Positions 9,079 to 20,254 of a stretch of 64,000 nucleotides of DNA are shown here, one piece after another (position 1 is the first letter of the stretch; every line of letters begins with the position of its first letter). The stretch comes from Siphonodentalium dalli (lineage: Eukaryota > Mollusca > Scaphopoda > Gadilida > Siphonodentaliidae): the NCBI GenBank assembly GCA_032622095.1, contig CP136064.1, forward strand, positions 190,387,794 through 190,451,793. Reading direction: 5' to 3'. A program made the translations under genes and the position numbers. The notes below the pieces were generated by a model that worked only from the letters and a program-made list of their open reading frames with translations, was not told the DNA's origin and searched no databases.

Positions 9079-9150
9079 GGGGATGTAGCTCAGTGGTAGA
9101 GCGTTCGCTTTGCATGTGAAAGGCCCCGGGTTCGATCCCCGGCATCTCCA
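9079..9150 (+). tRNA. tRNA-Ala-TGC: tRNA-Ala(TGC), unit 6, gene B
   Basis: Consensus. Confidence 0.98.
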
Positions 9151-9448
9151 AGAAATACTTTTGCACGAAAGTTAAAATTCGATTATGACGGTTTTGGTGA
9201 TATTAATGGATGTAAATAATAGAAACAGCTTTCCCCATCGTTTTTTTTCCGCGTGAAATCACGAAAACGAAAAAATTACTTTTCTGTATGCTCCGATGAT
9301 ATGATCCGATGCTCCGTGGTATTGTGTTCTTATATTGCAGTGTAATTTCTATCATTTTATATTGAGATTAACATACTTCTTTTTTTCGTGGGAAATCAAA
9401 GGATTTATTATTTGTCGACAATAATATGGCCTTGCAATTTTACGGGCC

Positions 9449-9521
9449 GGGGATGTAGCTCAGTGGTAGAGCGTTCGCTTCGCATGTGAAAGGCCCCGGG
9501 TTCAATCCCCGGCAATCTCCA
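9449..9521 (+). pseudogene. tRNA-Ala-CGC: tRNA-Ala(CGC), unit 7, one-base insertion in acceptor stem
   Basis: An extra A at 9514/9515 makes the 3' acceptor strand CAATCTCC, so the stem has a bulge and the gene is 73 nt long. The rest, including both promoter boxes, is consensus. It may still be transcribed, but correct end processing and charging are doubtful. Unit 7: 1,524 bp; a T tract before the next CGC gene is T10. Confidence 0.8.
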
Positions 9522-10293
9522 AGGAAGGCGAATTTTGTTACAATATCTTGCACTATATTTCATCAATGGCGGGTTTTGGTAAATTTTTACCCCATTCAAT
9601 CTCATACAAAATTTATAGCACTCGATCTATTTTATCAGAGGCTGCTTTTTGGTAATGTTTTGCACTATTCAAATCTCGCACAAAATCCCATGTGTACATT
9701 GTCCTGTATTTTTTATAATTTGTTTTATATATCAGTTCGTTTCATCCCATATTTTAGTTGCGGGAGGTAGCGTCTGTTTCACAGCATCACCCATAGAGAC
9801 AAGTTGACGTCACAGACATGATGCACCATTCGTTCGCAATATGGACACCCAATAATTTAGTTGGTTGTTTGATTACGACATGTTCAAGATCGAAAATTGG
9901 GATCGTCTAGGTCGGTCTCGGAATATTGTTAAATGGACACAACTCGTTTAAACCTCAAACAGTACGTATACCTAATATGGAAGTCGGAACAATGCAGGTC
10001 GATAAATACACGAAACACCGTTATACTCTAAAAATAGTCTTATCGAAATCACATTAATTTGACAGCTGTTTTCAATTATTTTTTCTCACAGATTGAGACA
10101 AACGCTCTTTATGCGTACCGTATAAGGAATATATAAACAATGAACGCTCGATCTTTATTGTCTCGTGCTGATTAATTTTCCGAAAACAATATGACTTGAA
10201 TAAGTCACGACATGATATGTATACATTTCATGTATTTCTCGACACATTTTGACCCCGAACCGGGCCTGACGAGGAGGGTATGTTCTTTGGCCT

Positions 10294-10365
10294 GGGGATG
10301 TAGCTCAGTGGTAGAGCGTTCGCTTTGCATGTGAAAGGCCCCGGGTTCGATCCCCGGCATCTCCA
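10294..10365 (+). tRNA. tRNA-Ala-TGC: tRNA-Ala(TGC), unit 7, gene A
   Basis: Consensus. Confidence 0.98.
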
Positions 10366-10605
10366 GCACAGTGCTTTCTTTTTATTTGTATGTATGAAGT
10401 TTTAATTGCACATGCCGCTGTTATGACTGACTGTCGTGATTTCATATACTGGAAAGTCACCATTTGTGAATCGAAACGTTCCGTCCTATATGCATAGCTA
10501 TTAAATCACAACAAAGCAAATTTACCACTTCATCTGACTTCTCATCGAATAATAAATAGCTGTCTAATGTAGTCTCCAAACTTTGACGGACAAATTCTAT
10601 CAGTT

Positions 10606-10677
10606 GGGGATGTAGCTCAGTGGTAGAGCGTTCGCTTTGCATGTGAAAGGCCCCGGGTTCGATCCCCGGCATCTCCA
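10606..10677 (+). tRNA. tRNA-Ala-TGC: tRNA-Ala(TGC), unit 7, gene B
   Basis: Consensus. Confidence 0.98.
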
Positions 10678-10991
10678 AGAAATACTTTTGCACGAAAGTT
10701 AAAATTCGATTATGACGGTTTTGGTGATATTAATGGATGTAAATAATAGAAACAGCTTTCCCCATCGTTTTTCCGCGTGAAATCACGAAAACGAAAAAAT
10801 TACTTTTCTGTATGCTCCGATGATATGCTCCGATGCTCCGTGGTATTGTGTCCTTATATTGCAGTGTAATTTCTATCATTTTATATTGAGATTAACATAC
10901 TTTTTTTTTTCGTGGGAAATCAAAGGATTTATTATTTGTCGACAATAATATGGCCTTGCAATTTTACGGGCCGGGGATGTAGCTCAGTGGT

Positions 10992-11016
10992 AGAGCGTTC
11001 GCTTCGCATGTGAAAG
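10992..11016 (+). repeat. Target-site duplication, left copy (25 nt)
   Basis: Identical to 11099-11123. The first base is an A that could equally belong to the poly(A) tail on the right, so the duplication is 24 or 25 nt. Confidence 0.92.
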
Positions 11017-11098
11017 TCACTGGCTCAGTCTCTGGGTTGTGTGGTCCCGTGGGCTCGAAAACCAGAACTGAGTCGATTTTATAAAAAAAAAAAAAAAA
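11017..11098 (+). mobile_element. Short retroposed sequence with poly(A) tail (SINE-like)
   Basis: A 66-nt body is followed by a 16-17 nt A run and flanked by a 24-25 nt direct repeat, the marks of LINE-driven target-primed reverse transcription. The body has no match in the array unit. It contains TGGCTCAGTC (11021-11030, A-box-like) and GGCTCGAAAACC (11051-11062, B-box-like), so a 5'-truncated tRNA-derived SINE is possible. It could instead be a retroposed piece of another short RNA or the 3' tail of a LINE. The insertion point is inside the anticodon-arm region of the tRNA gene. Confidence 0.8.
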
Positions 11099-11123
11099 AG
11101 AGCGTTCGCTTCGCATGTGAAAG
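11099..11123 (+). repeat. Target-site duplication, right copy (25 nt)
   Basis: Exact match to the left copy; it duplicates the D-stem 3' strand and the anticodon arm of the target tRNA gene. Confidence 0.92.
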
Positions 11124-11929
11124 GCCCCGGGTTCTATCCCCGGCATCTCCAAGGAAGCCGAATTTTGTTACAATATCTTGCACTATATTTCATCAATGGC
11201 GGGTTTTGGTAATTTTTTACCCCATTCAATCTCATACAAAATTTATAGCACTCGATCTATTTTATCAGAGGCTGCTTTTTGGTAATGTTTTGCACTATTC
11301 AAATCTCGCACAAAATCCCATGTGTACATTGTCCTGTATTTTTTATAATTTGTTTTATATATCAGTTCGTTTCATCCCATATTTTAGTTGCGGGAGGTAG
11401 CGTCTGTTTCACAGCATCACCCATAGAGACAAGTTGACGTCACAGACATGATGCACCATTCGTTCGCAATATGGGCACCCAATAATTTAGTTGGTTGTTT
11501 GATTACGACATGTTCAAGATCGAAAATTGGGATCGTCAAGGTCGGTCTCGGAATATTGTTAAATGGACACAACTCGTTTAAACCTCAAACAGTACATATA
11601 CCTAATATGGAAGTCGGAACAATGCAGGTCGATAAATACACGAAACACCGTTATACTGTAAAAATAGTCTTATCGAAATCACATTAATTTGACAGCTGTT
11701 TTCAATTATTTTTTCTCACAGATTGAGACAAACGCTCTTTATGCGTACCGTATAAGGAATATATAAACAATGAACGCTCGATCTTTATTGTCTCGTGCTG
11801 ATTAATTTTCCGAAAACAATATGACTTGAATAAGTCACGACATGATGATGATATGTATACATTTCATGTATTTCTCGACACATTTTGACCCCGAACCGGG
11901 CCTGACGAGGAGGGTATGTTCTTTGGCCT

Positions 11930-12001
11930 GGGGATGTAGCTCAGTGGTAGAGCGTTCGCTTTGCATGTGAAAGGCCCCGGGTTCGATCCCCGCCATCTCC
12001 A
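11930..12001 (+). tRNA. tRNA-Ala-TGC: tRNA-Ala(TGC), unit 8, gene A, C65 variant
   Basis: Base 65 (11993) is C instead of G, so the first T-stem pair with C49 is lost. The base after 'gc' downstream is also changed ('gcgcagtgc'). Confidence 0.93.
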
Positions 12002-12241
12002 GCGCAGTGCTTTCTTTTTATTTGTATGTATGAAGTTTTAATTGCACATGCCGCTGTTATGACTGACTGTCGTGATTTCATATACTGGAAAGTCACCATT
12101 TGTGAATCGAAACGTTCCGTCCTATATGCATAGCTATTAAATCACAACAAAGCAAATTTACCACTTCATCTGACTTCTCATCGAATAATAAATAGCTGTC
12201 TAATGTAGTCTCCAAACTTTGACGGACAAATTCTATCAGTT

Positions 12242-12313
12242 GGGGATGTAGCTCAGTGGTAGAGCGTTCGCTTTGCATGTGAAAGGCCCCGGGTTCGATC
12301 CCCGGCATCTCCA
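12242..12313 (+). tRNA. tRNA-Ala-TGC: tRNA-Ala(TGC), unit 8, gene B
   Basis: Consensus; one private base before the T4 stop ('aataattttgc'). Confidence 0.98.
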
Positions 12314-12608
12314 AGAAATAATTTTGCACGAAAGTTAAAATTCGATTATGACGGTTTTGGTGATATTAATGGATGTAAATAATAGAAACAGCTTTCCCCA
12401 TCGTTTTTCCGCGTGAAATCACGAAAACGAAAAAATTACTTTTCTGTATGCTCCGATGATATGATCCGATGCTCCGTGGTATTGTGTCCTTATATTGCAG
12501 TGTAATTTCTATCATTTTATATTGAGATTAACATACTTCTTTTTTTCGTGGGAAATCAAAGGATTTATTATTTGTCGACAATAATATGGCCTTGCAATTT
12601 TACGGGCC

Positions 12609-12680
12609 GGGGATGTAGCTCAGTGGTAGAGCGTTCGCTTCGCATGTGAAAGGCCCCGGGTTCAATCCCCGGCATCTCCA
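12609..12680 (+). tRNA. tRNA-Ala-CGC: tRNA-Ala(CGC), unit 9
   Basis: Consensus. Unit 9: 1,509 bp; 'gggcaccc', private 'cacctatagag'. Confidence 0.97.
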
Positions 12681-13452
12681 AGGAAGGCGAATTTTGTTAC
12701 AATATCTTGCACTATATTTCATCAATGGCGGGTTTTGGTAAATTTTTACCCCATTCAATCTCATACAAAATTTATAGCACTCGATCTATTTTATCAGAGG
12801 CTGCTTTTTGGTAATGTTTTGCACTATTCAAATCTCGCACAAAATCCCATGTGTACATTGTCCTGTATTTTTTATAATTTGTTTTATATATCAGTTCGTT
12901 TCATCCCATATTTTAGTTGCGGGAGGTAGCGTCTGTTTCACAGCATCACCTATAGAGACAAGTTGACGTCACAGACATGATGCACCATTCGTTCGCAATA
13001 TGGGCACCCAATAATTTAGTTGGTTGTTTGATTACGACATGTTCAAGATCGAAAATTGGGATCGTCAAGGTCGGTCTCGGAATATTGTTAAATGGACACA
13101 ACTCGTTTAAACCTCAAACAGTACGTATACCTAATATGGAAGTCGGAACAATGCAGGTCGATAAATACACGAAACACCGTTATACTCTAAAAATAGTCTT
13201 ATCGAAATCACATTAATTTGACAGCTGTTTTCAATTATTTTTTCTCACAGATTGAGACAAACGCTCTTTATGCGTACCGTATAAGGAATATATAAACAAT
13301 GAACGCTCGATCTTTATTGTCTCGTGCTGATTAATTTTCCGAAAACAATATGACTTGAATAAGTCACGACATGATATGTATACATTTCATGTATTTCTCG
13401 ACACATTTTGACCCCGAACCGGGCCTGACGAGGAGGGTATGTTCTTTGGCCT

Positions 13453-13524
13453 GGGGATGTAGCTCAGTGGTAGAGCGTTCGCTTTGCATGTGAAAGGCCC
13501 CGGGTTCGATCCCCGGCATCTCCA
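13453..13524 (+). tRNA. tRNA-Ala-TGC: tRNA-Ala(TGC), unit 9, gene A
   Basis: Consensus. Confidence 0.98.
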
Positions 13525-13764
13525 GCACAGTGCTTTCTTTTTATTTGTATGTATGAAGTTTTAATTGCACATGCCGCTGTTATGACTGACTGTCGTGATT
13601 TCATATACTGGAAAGTCACCATTTGTGAATCGAAACGTTCCGTCCTATATGCATAGCTATTAAATCACAACAAAGCAAATTTACCACTTCATCTGACTTC
13701 TCATCGAATAATAAATAGCTGTCTAATGTAGTCTCCAAACTTTGACGGACAAATTCTATCAGTT

Positions 13765-13836
13765 GGGGATGTAGCTCAGTGGTAGAGCGTTCGCTTTGCA
13801 TGTGAAAGGCCCCGGGTTCGATCCCCGGCATCTCCA
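13765..13836 (+). tRNA. tRNA-Ala-TGC: tRNA-Ala(TGC), unit 9, gene B
   Basis: Consensus. Confidence 0.98.
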
Positions 13837-14117
13837 AGAAATACTTTTGCACGAAAGTTAAAATTCGATTATGACGGTTTTGGTGATATAATAGAAACAG
13901 CTTTCCCCATCGTTTTTCCGCGTGAAATCACGAAAACGAAAAAATTACTTTTCTGTATGCTCCGATGATATGATCCGATGCTCCGTGGTATTGTGTTCTT
14001 ATATTGCAGTGTAATTTCTATCATTTTATATTGAGATTAACATACTTCTTTTTTTCGTGGGAAATCAAAGGATTTATTATTTGTCGACAATAATATGGCC
14101 TTGCAATTTTACGGGCC

Positions 14118-14189
14118 GGGGATGTAGCTCAGTGGTAAAGCGTTCGCTTCGCATGTGAAAGGCCCCGGGTTCAATCCCCGGCATCTCCA
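14118..14189 (+). tRNA. tRNA-Ala-CGC: tRNA-Ala(CGC), unit 10, D-stem variant
   Basis: Base 22 (14138) is A instead of G, so the inner D-stem pair with C13 is lost. Unit 10: 1,523 bp, class X. Confidence 0.94.
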
Positions 14190-14961
14190 AGGAAGGCGAA
14201 TTTTGTTACAATATCTTGCACTATATTTCATCAATGGCGGGTTTTGGTAAATTTTTACCCCATTCAATCTCATACAAAATTTATAGCACTCGATCTATTT
14301 TATCAGAGGCTGCTTTTTGGTAATGTTTTGCACTATTCAAATCTCGCACAAAATCCCATGTGTACATTGTCCTGTATTTTTTATAATTTGTTTTATATAT
14401 CAGTTCGTTTCATCCCATATTTTAGTTGCGGGAGGTAGCGTCTGTTTCACAGCATCACCCATAGAGACAAGTTGACGTCACAGACATGATGCACCATTCG
14501 TTCGCAATATGGACACCCAATAATTTAGTTGGTTGTTTGATTACGACATGTTCAAGATCGAAAATTGGGATCGTCAAGGTCGGTCTCGGAATATTGTTAA
14601 ATGGACACAACTCGTTTAAACCTCAAACAGTACGTATACCTAATATGGAAGTCGGAACAATGCAGGTCGATAAATACACGAAACACCGTTATACTCTAAA
14701 AATAGTCTTATCGAAATCACATTAATTTGACAGCTGTTTTCAATTATTTTTTCTCACAGATTGAGACAAACGCTCTTTATGCGTACCGTATAAGGAATAT
14801 ACAAACAATGAACGCTCGATCTTTATTGTCTCGTGCTGATTAATTTTCCGAAAACAATATGACTTGAATAAGTCACGACATGATATGTATACATTTCATG
14901 TATTTCTCGACACATTTTGACCCCGAACCGGGCCTGACGAGGAGGGTATGTTCTTTGGCCT

Positions 14962-15033
14962 GGGGATGTAGCTCAGTGGTAGAGCGTTCGCTTTGCATGT
15001 GAAAGGCCCCGGGTTCGATCCCCGGCATCTCCA
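14962..15033 (+). tRNA. tRNA-Ala-TGC: tRNA-Ala(TGC), unit 10, gene A
   Basis: Consensus. Confidence 0.98.
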
Positions 15034-15273
15034 GCACAGTGCTTTCTTTTTATTTGTATGTATGAAGTTTTAATTGCACATGCCGCTGTTATGACTGACT
15101 GTCGTGATTTCATATACTGGAAAGTCACCATTTGTGAATCGAAACGTTCCGTCCTATATGCATAGCTATTAAATCACAACAAAGCAAATTTACCACTTCA
15201 TCTGACTTCTCATCGAATAATAAATAGCTGTCTAATGTAGTCTCCAAACTTTGACGGACAAATTCTATCATTT

Positions 15274-15345
15274 GGGGATGTAGCTCAGTGGTAGAGCGTT
15301 CGCTTTGCATGTGAAAGGCCCCGGGTTCGATCCCCGGCATCTCCA
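15274..15345 (+). tRNA. tRNA-Ala-TGC: tRNA-Ala(TGC), unit 10, gene B
   Basis: Consensus with the class X leader 'atcatttgggg'. Confidence 0.98.
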
Positions 15346-15640
15346 AGAAATACTTTTGCACGAAAGTTAAAATTCGATTATGACGGTTTTGGTGATATTA
15401 ATGGATGTAAATAATAGAAACAGCTTTCCCCATCGTTTTTCCGCGTGAAATCACGAAAACGAAAAAATTACTTTTCTGTATGCTCCGATGATATGATCCG
15501 ATGCTCCGTGGTATTGTGTTCTTATATTGCAGTGTAATTTCTATCATTTTATATTGAGATTAACATACTTCTTTTTTTCGTGGGAAATCAAAGGATTTAT
15601 TATTTGTCGACAATAATATGGCCTTGCAATTTTACGGGCC

Positions 15641-15712
15641 GGGGATGTAGCTCAGTGGTAGAGCGTTCGCTTCGCATGTGAAAGGCCCCGGGTTCAATCC
15701 CCGGCATCTCCA
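15641..15712 (+). tRNA. tRNA-Ala-CGC: tRNA-Ala(CGC), unit 11
   Basis: Consensus. Unit 11: 1,523 bp, class X. Confidence 0.97.
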
Positions 15713-16484
15713 AGGAAGGCGAATTTTGTTACAATATCTTGCACTATATTTCATCAATGGCGGGTTTTGGTAAATTTTTACCCCATTCAATCTCATACAA
15801 AATTTATAGCACTCGATCTATTTTATCAGAGGCTGCTTTTTGGTAATGTTTTGCACTATTCAAATCTCGCACAAAATCCCATGTGTACATTGTCCTGTAT
15901 TTTTTATAATTTGTTTTATATATCAGTTCGTTTCATCCCATATTTTAGTTGCGGGAGGTAGCGTCTGTTTCACAGCATCACCCATAGAGACAAGTTGACG
16001 TCACAGACATGATGCACCATTCGTTCGCAATATGGACACCCAATAATTTAGTTGGTTGTTTGATTACGACATGTTCAAGATCGAAAATTGGGATCGTCAA
16101 GGTCGGTCTCGGAATATTGTTAAATGGACACAACTCGTTTAAACCTCAAACAGTACGTATACCTAATATGGAAGTCGGAACAATGCAGGTCGATAAATAC
16201 ACGAAACACCGTTATACTCTAAAAATAGTCTTATCGAAATCACATTAATTTGACAGCTGTTTTCAATTATTTTTTCTCACAGATTGAGACAAACGCTCTT
16301 TATGCGTACCGTATAAGGAATATACAAACAATGAACGCTCGATCTTTATTGTCTCGTGCTGATTAATTTTCCGAAAACAATATGACTTGAATAAGTCACG
16401 ACATGATATGTATACATTTCATGTATTTCTCGACACATTTTGACCCCGAACCGGGCCTGACGAGGAGGGTATGTTCTTTGGCCT

Positions 16485-16556
16485 GGGGATGTAGCTCAGT
16501 GGTAGAGCGTTCGCTTTGCATGTGAAAGGCCCCGGGTTCGATCCCCGGCATCTCCA
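16485..16556 (+). tRNA. tRNA-Ala-TGC: tRNA-Ala(TGC), unit 11, gene A
   Basis: Consensus. Confidence 0.98.
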
Positions 16557-16796
16557 GCACAGTGCTTTCTTTTTATTTGTATGTATGAAGTTTTAATTGC
16601 ACATGCCGCTGTTATGACTGACTGTCGTGATTTCATATACTGGAAAGTCACCATTTGTGAATCGAAACGTTCCGTCCTATATGCATAGCTATTAAATCAC
16701 AACAAAGCAAATTTACCACTTCATCTGACTTCTCATCGAATAATAAATAGCTGTCTAATGTAGTCTCCAAACTTTGACGGACAAATTCTATCATTT

Positions 16797-16868
16797 GGGG
16801 ATGTAGCTCAGTGGTAGAGCGTTCGCTTTGCATGTGAAAGGCCCCGGGTTCGATCCCCGGCATCTCCA
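16797..16868 (+). tRNA. tRNA-Ala-TGC: tRNA-Ala(TGC), unit 11, gene B
   Basis: Consensus, class X leader. Confidence 0.98.
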
Positions 16869-17163
16869 AGAAATACTTTTGCACGAAAGTTAAAATTCGA
16901 TTATGACGGTTTTGGTGATATTAATGGATGTAAATAATAGAAACAGCTTTCCCCATCGTTTTTCCGCGTGAAATCACGAAAACGAAAAAATTACTTTTCT
17001 GTATGCTCCGATGATATGATCCGATGCTCCGTGGTATTGTGTTCTTATATTGCAGTGTAATTTCTATCATTTTATATTGAGATTAACATACTTCTTTTTT
17101 TCGTGGGAAATCAAAGGATTTATTATTTGTCGACAATAATATGGCCTTGCAATTTTACGGGCC

Positions 17164-17235
17164 GGGGATGTAGCTCAGTGGTAGAGCGTTCGCTTCGCAT
17201 GTGAAAGGCCCCGGGTTCAATCCCCGGCATCTCCA
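17164..17235 (+). tRNA. tRNA-Ala-CGC: tRNA-Ala(CGC), unit 12
   Basis: Consensus. Unit 12: 1,523 bp, class X. Confidence 0.97.
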
Positions 17236-18007
17236 AGGAAGGCGAATTTTGTTACAATATCTTGCACTATATTTCATCAATGGCGGGTTTTGGTAAATTT
17301 TTACCCCATTCAATCTCATACAAAATTTATAGCACTCGATCTATTTTATCAGAGGCTGCTTTTTGGTAATGTTTTGCACTATTCAAATCTCGCACAAAAT
17401 CCCATGTGTACATTGTCCTGTATTTTTTATAATTTGTTTTATATATCAGTTCGTTTCATCCCATATTTTAGTTGCGGGAGGTAGCGTCTGTTTCACAGCA
17501 TCACCCATAGAGACAAGTTGACGTCACAGACATGATGCACCATTCGTTCGCAATATGGACACCCAATAATTTAGTTGGTTGTTTGATTACGACATGTTCA
17601 AGATCGAAAATTGGGATCGTCAAGGTCGGTCTCGGAATATTGTTAAATGGACACAACTCGTTTAAACCTCAAACAGTACGTATACCTAATATGGAAGTCG
17701 GAACAATGCAGGTCGATAAATACACGAAACACCGTTATACTCTAAAAATAGTCTTATCGAAATCACATTAATTTGACAGCTGTTTTCAATTATTTTTTCT
17801 CACAGATTGAGACAAACGCTCTTTATGCGTACCGTATAAGGAATATACAAACAATGAACGCTCGATCTTTATTGTCTCGTGCTGATTAATTTTCCGAAAA
17901 CAATATGACTTGAATAAGTCACGACATGATATGTATACATTTCATGTATTTCTCGACACATTTTGACCCCGAACCGGGCCTGACGAGGAGGGTATGTTCT
18001 TTGGCCT

Positions 18008-18079
18008 GGGGATGTAGCTCAGTGGTAGAGCGTTCGCTTTGCATGTGAAAGGACCCGGGTTCGATCCCCGGCATCTCCA
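18008..18079 (+). tRNA. tRNA-Ala-TGC: tRNA-Ala(TGC), unit 12, gene A, variable-loop variant
   Basis: The variable loop is AGGAC instead of AGGCC (A at 18053). No stem is affected. Confidence 0.97.
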
Positions 18080-18319
18080 GCACAGTGCTTTCTTTTTATT
18101 TGTATGTATGAAGTTTTAATTGCACATGCCGCTGTTATGACTGACTGTCGTGATTTCATATACTGGAAAGTCACCATTTGTGAATCGAAACGTTCCGTCC
18201 TATATGCATAGCTATTAAATCACAACAAAGCAAATTTACCACTTCATCTGACTTCTCATCGAATAATAAATAGCTGTCTAATGTAGTCTCCAAACTTTGA
18301 CGGACAAATTCTATCATTT

Positions 18320-18391
18320 GGGGATGTAGCTCAGTGGTAGAGCGTTCGCTTTGCATGTGAAAGGCCCCGGGTTCGATCCCCGGCATCTCCA
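18320..18391 (+). tRNA. tRNA-Ala-TGC: tRNA-Ala(TGC), unit 12, gene B
   Basis: Consensus, class X leader. Confidence 0.98.
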
Positions 18392-18686
18392 AGAAATACT
18401 TTTGCACGAAAGTTAAAATTCGATTATGACGGTTTTGGTGATATTAATGGATGTAAATAATAGAAACAGCTTTCCCCATCGTTTTTCCGCGTGAAATCAC
18501 GAAAACGAAAAAATTACTTTTCTGTATGCTCCGATGATATGATCCGATGCTCCGTGGTATTGTGTTCTTATATTGCAGTGTAATTTCTATCATTTTATAT
18601 TGAGATTAACATACTTCTTTTTTTCGTGGGAAATCAAAGGATTTATTATTTGTCGACAATAATATGGCCTTGCAATTTTACGGGCC

Positions 18687-18758
18687 GGGGATGTAGCTCA
18701 GTGGTAGAGCGTTCGCTTCGCATGTGAAAGGCCCCGGGTTCAATCCCCGGCATCTCCA
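18687..18758 (+). tRNA. tRNA-Ala-CGC: tRNA-Ala(CGC), unit 13
   Basis: Consensus. Unit 13: 1,496 bp (14-bp and 13-bp deletions), class Y. Confidence 0.97.
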
Positions 18759-19530
18759 AGGAAGGCGAATTTTGTTACAATATCTTGCACTATATTTCAT
18801 CAATGGCGGGTTTTGGTAAATTTTTACCCCATTCAATCTCATACAAAATTTATAGCACTCGATCTATTTTATCAGAGGCTGCTTTTTGGTAATGTTTTGC
18901 ACTATTCAAATCTCGCACAAAATCCCATGTGTACATTGTCCTGTATTTTTTATAATTTGTTTTATATATCAGTTCGTTTCATCCCATATTTTAGTTGCGG
19001 GAGGTAGCGTCTGTTTCACAGCATCACCCATAGAGACAAGTTGACGTCACAGACATGATGCACCATTCGTTCGCAATATGGACACCCAATAATTTAGTTG
19101 GTTGTTTGATTACGACATGTTCAAGATCGAAAATTGGGATCGTCAAGGTCGGTCTCGGAATATTGTTAAATGGACACAACTCGTTTAAACCTCAAACAGT
19201 ACGTATACCTAATATGGAAGTCGGAACAATGCAGGTCGATAAATACACGAAACACCGTTATACTCTAAAAATAGTCTTATCGAAATCACATTAATTTGAC
19301 AGCTGTTTTCAATTATTTTTTCTCACAGATTGAGACAAACGCTCTTTATGCGTACCGTATAAGGAATATATAAACAATGAACGCTCGATCTTTATTGTCT
19401 CGTGCTGATTAATTTTCCGAAAACAATATGACTTGAATAAGTCACGACATGATATGTATACATTTCATGTATTTCTCGACACATTTTGACCCCGAACCGG
19501 GCCTGACGAGGAGGGTATGTTCTTTGGCCT

Positions 19531-19602
19531 GGGGATGTAGCTCAGTGGTAGAGCGTTCGCTTTGCATGTGAAAGGCCCCGGGTTCGATCCCCGGCATCTC
19601 CA
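19531..19602 (+). tRNA. tRNA-Ala-TGC: tRNA-Ala(TGC), unit 13, gene A
   Basis: Consensus. Confidence 0.98.
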
Positions 19603-19842
19603 GCACAGTGCTTTCTTTTTATTTGTATGTATGAAGTTTTAATTGCACATGCCGCTGTTATGACTGACTGTCGTGATTTCATATACTGGAAAGTCACCAT
19701 TTGTGAATCGAAACGTTCCGTCCTATATGCATAGCTATTAAATCACAACAAAGCAAATTTACCACTTCATCTGACTTCTCATCGAATAATAAATAGCTGT
19801 CTAATGTATTCTCCAAACTTTGACGGACAAATTCTATCAGTT

Positions 19843-19914
19843 GGGGATGTAGCTCAGTGGTAGAGCGTTCGCTTTGCATGTGAAAGGCCCCGGGTTCGAT
19901 CCCCGGCATCTCCA
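19843..19914 (+). tRNA. tRNA-Ala-TGC: tRNA-Ala(TGC), unit 13, gene B
   Basis: Consensus. Confidence 0.98.
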
Positions 19915-20182
19915 AGAAATACTTTTGCACGAAAGTTAAAATTCGATTATGACGGTTTTGGTGATATAATAGAAACAGCTTTCCCCATCGTTTTTCCGCG
20001 TGAAATCACGAAAACGAAAAAGTTACTTTTCTGTATGCTCCGATGCTCCGTGGTATTGTGTCCTTATATTGCAGTGTAATTTCTATCATTTTATATTGAG
20101 ATTAACATACTTCTTTTTTTCGTGGGAAATCAAAGGATTTATTATTTGTCGACAATAATATGGCCTTGCAATTTTACGGGCC

Positions 20183-20254
20183 GGGGATGTAGCTCAGTGG
20201 TAGAGCGTTCGCTTCGCATGTGAAAGGCCCCGGGTTCAATCCCCGGCATCTCCA
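20183..20254 (+). tRNA. tRNA-Ala-CGC: tRNA-Ala(CGC), unit 14
   Basis: Consensus. Unit 14: 1,523 bp, a Z/X mosaic: 'cactggatc' and 'gtatattta' in the left half, class X markers from gene B on. Confidence 0.97.

Larger units (their letters stand above)
10973..11151 (+). pseudogene. tRNA-Ala-CGC: tRNA-Ala(CGC), unit 8, split by a retroposed insertion
   Basis: The 5' piece (10973-11016) holds the acceptor 5' strand, D arm and anticodon arm through base 44. The 3' piece (11099-11151) repeats the D-stem 3' strand and the anticodon arm and continues to the discriminator. Between them lie 82 foreign bases. The cloverleaf is broken, so no normal tRNA can be made. The 3' piece also has T57 in the T loop (TTCTATC). 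Unit 8 is the longest (1,636 bp); it also has two extra GAT triplets in the palindrome before gene A. Confidence 0.95.

Noticed and set aside
11041-11400. 119-codon plus-strand frame starting in the retroposed insert
   Set aside because: It reads through the poly(A) run (lysines), the duplicated tRNA piece and spacer; it is a chance fusion.
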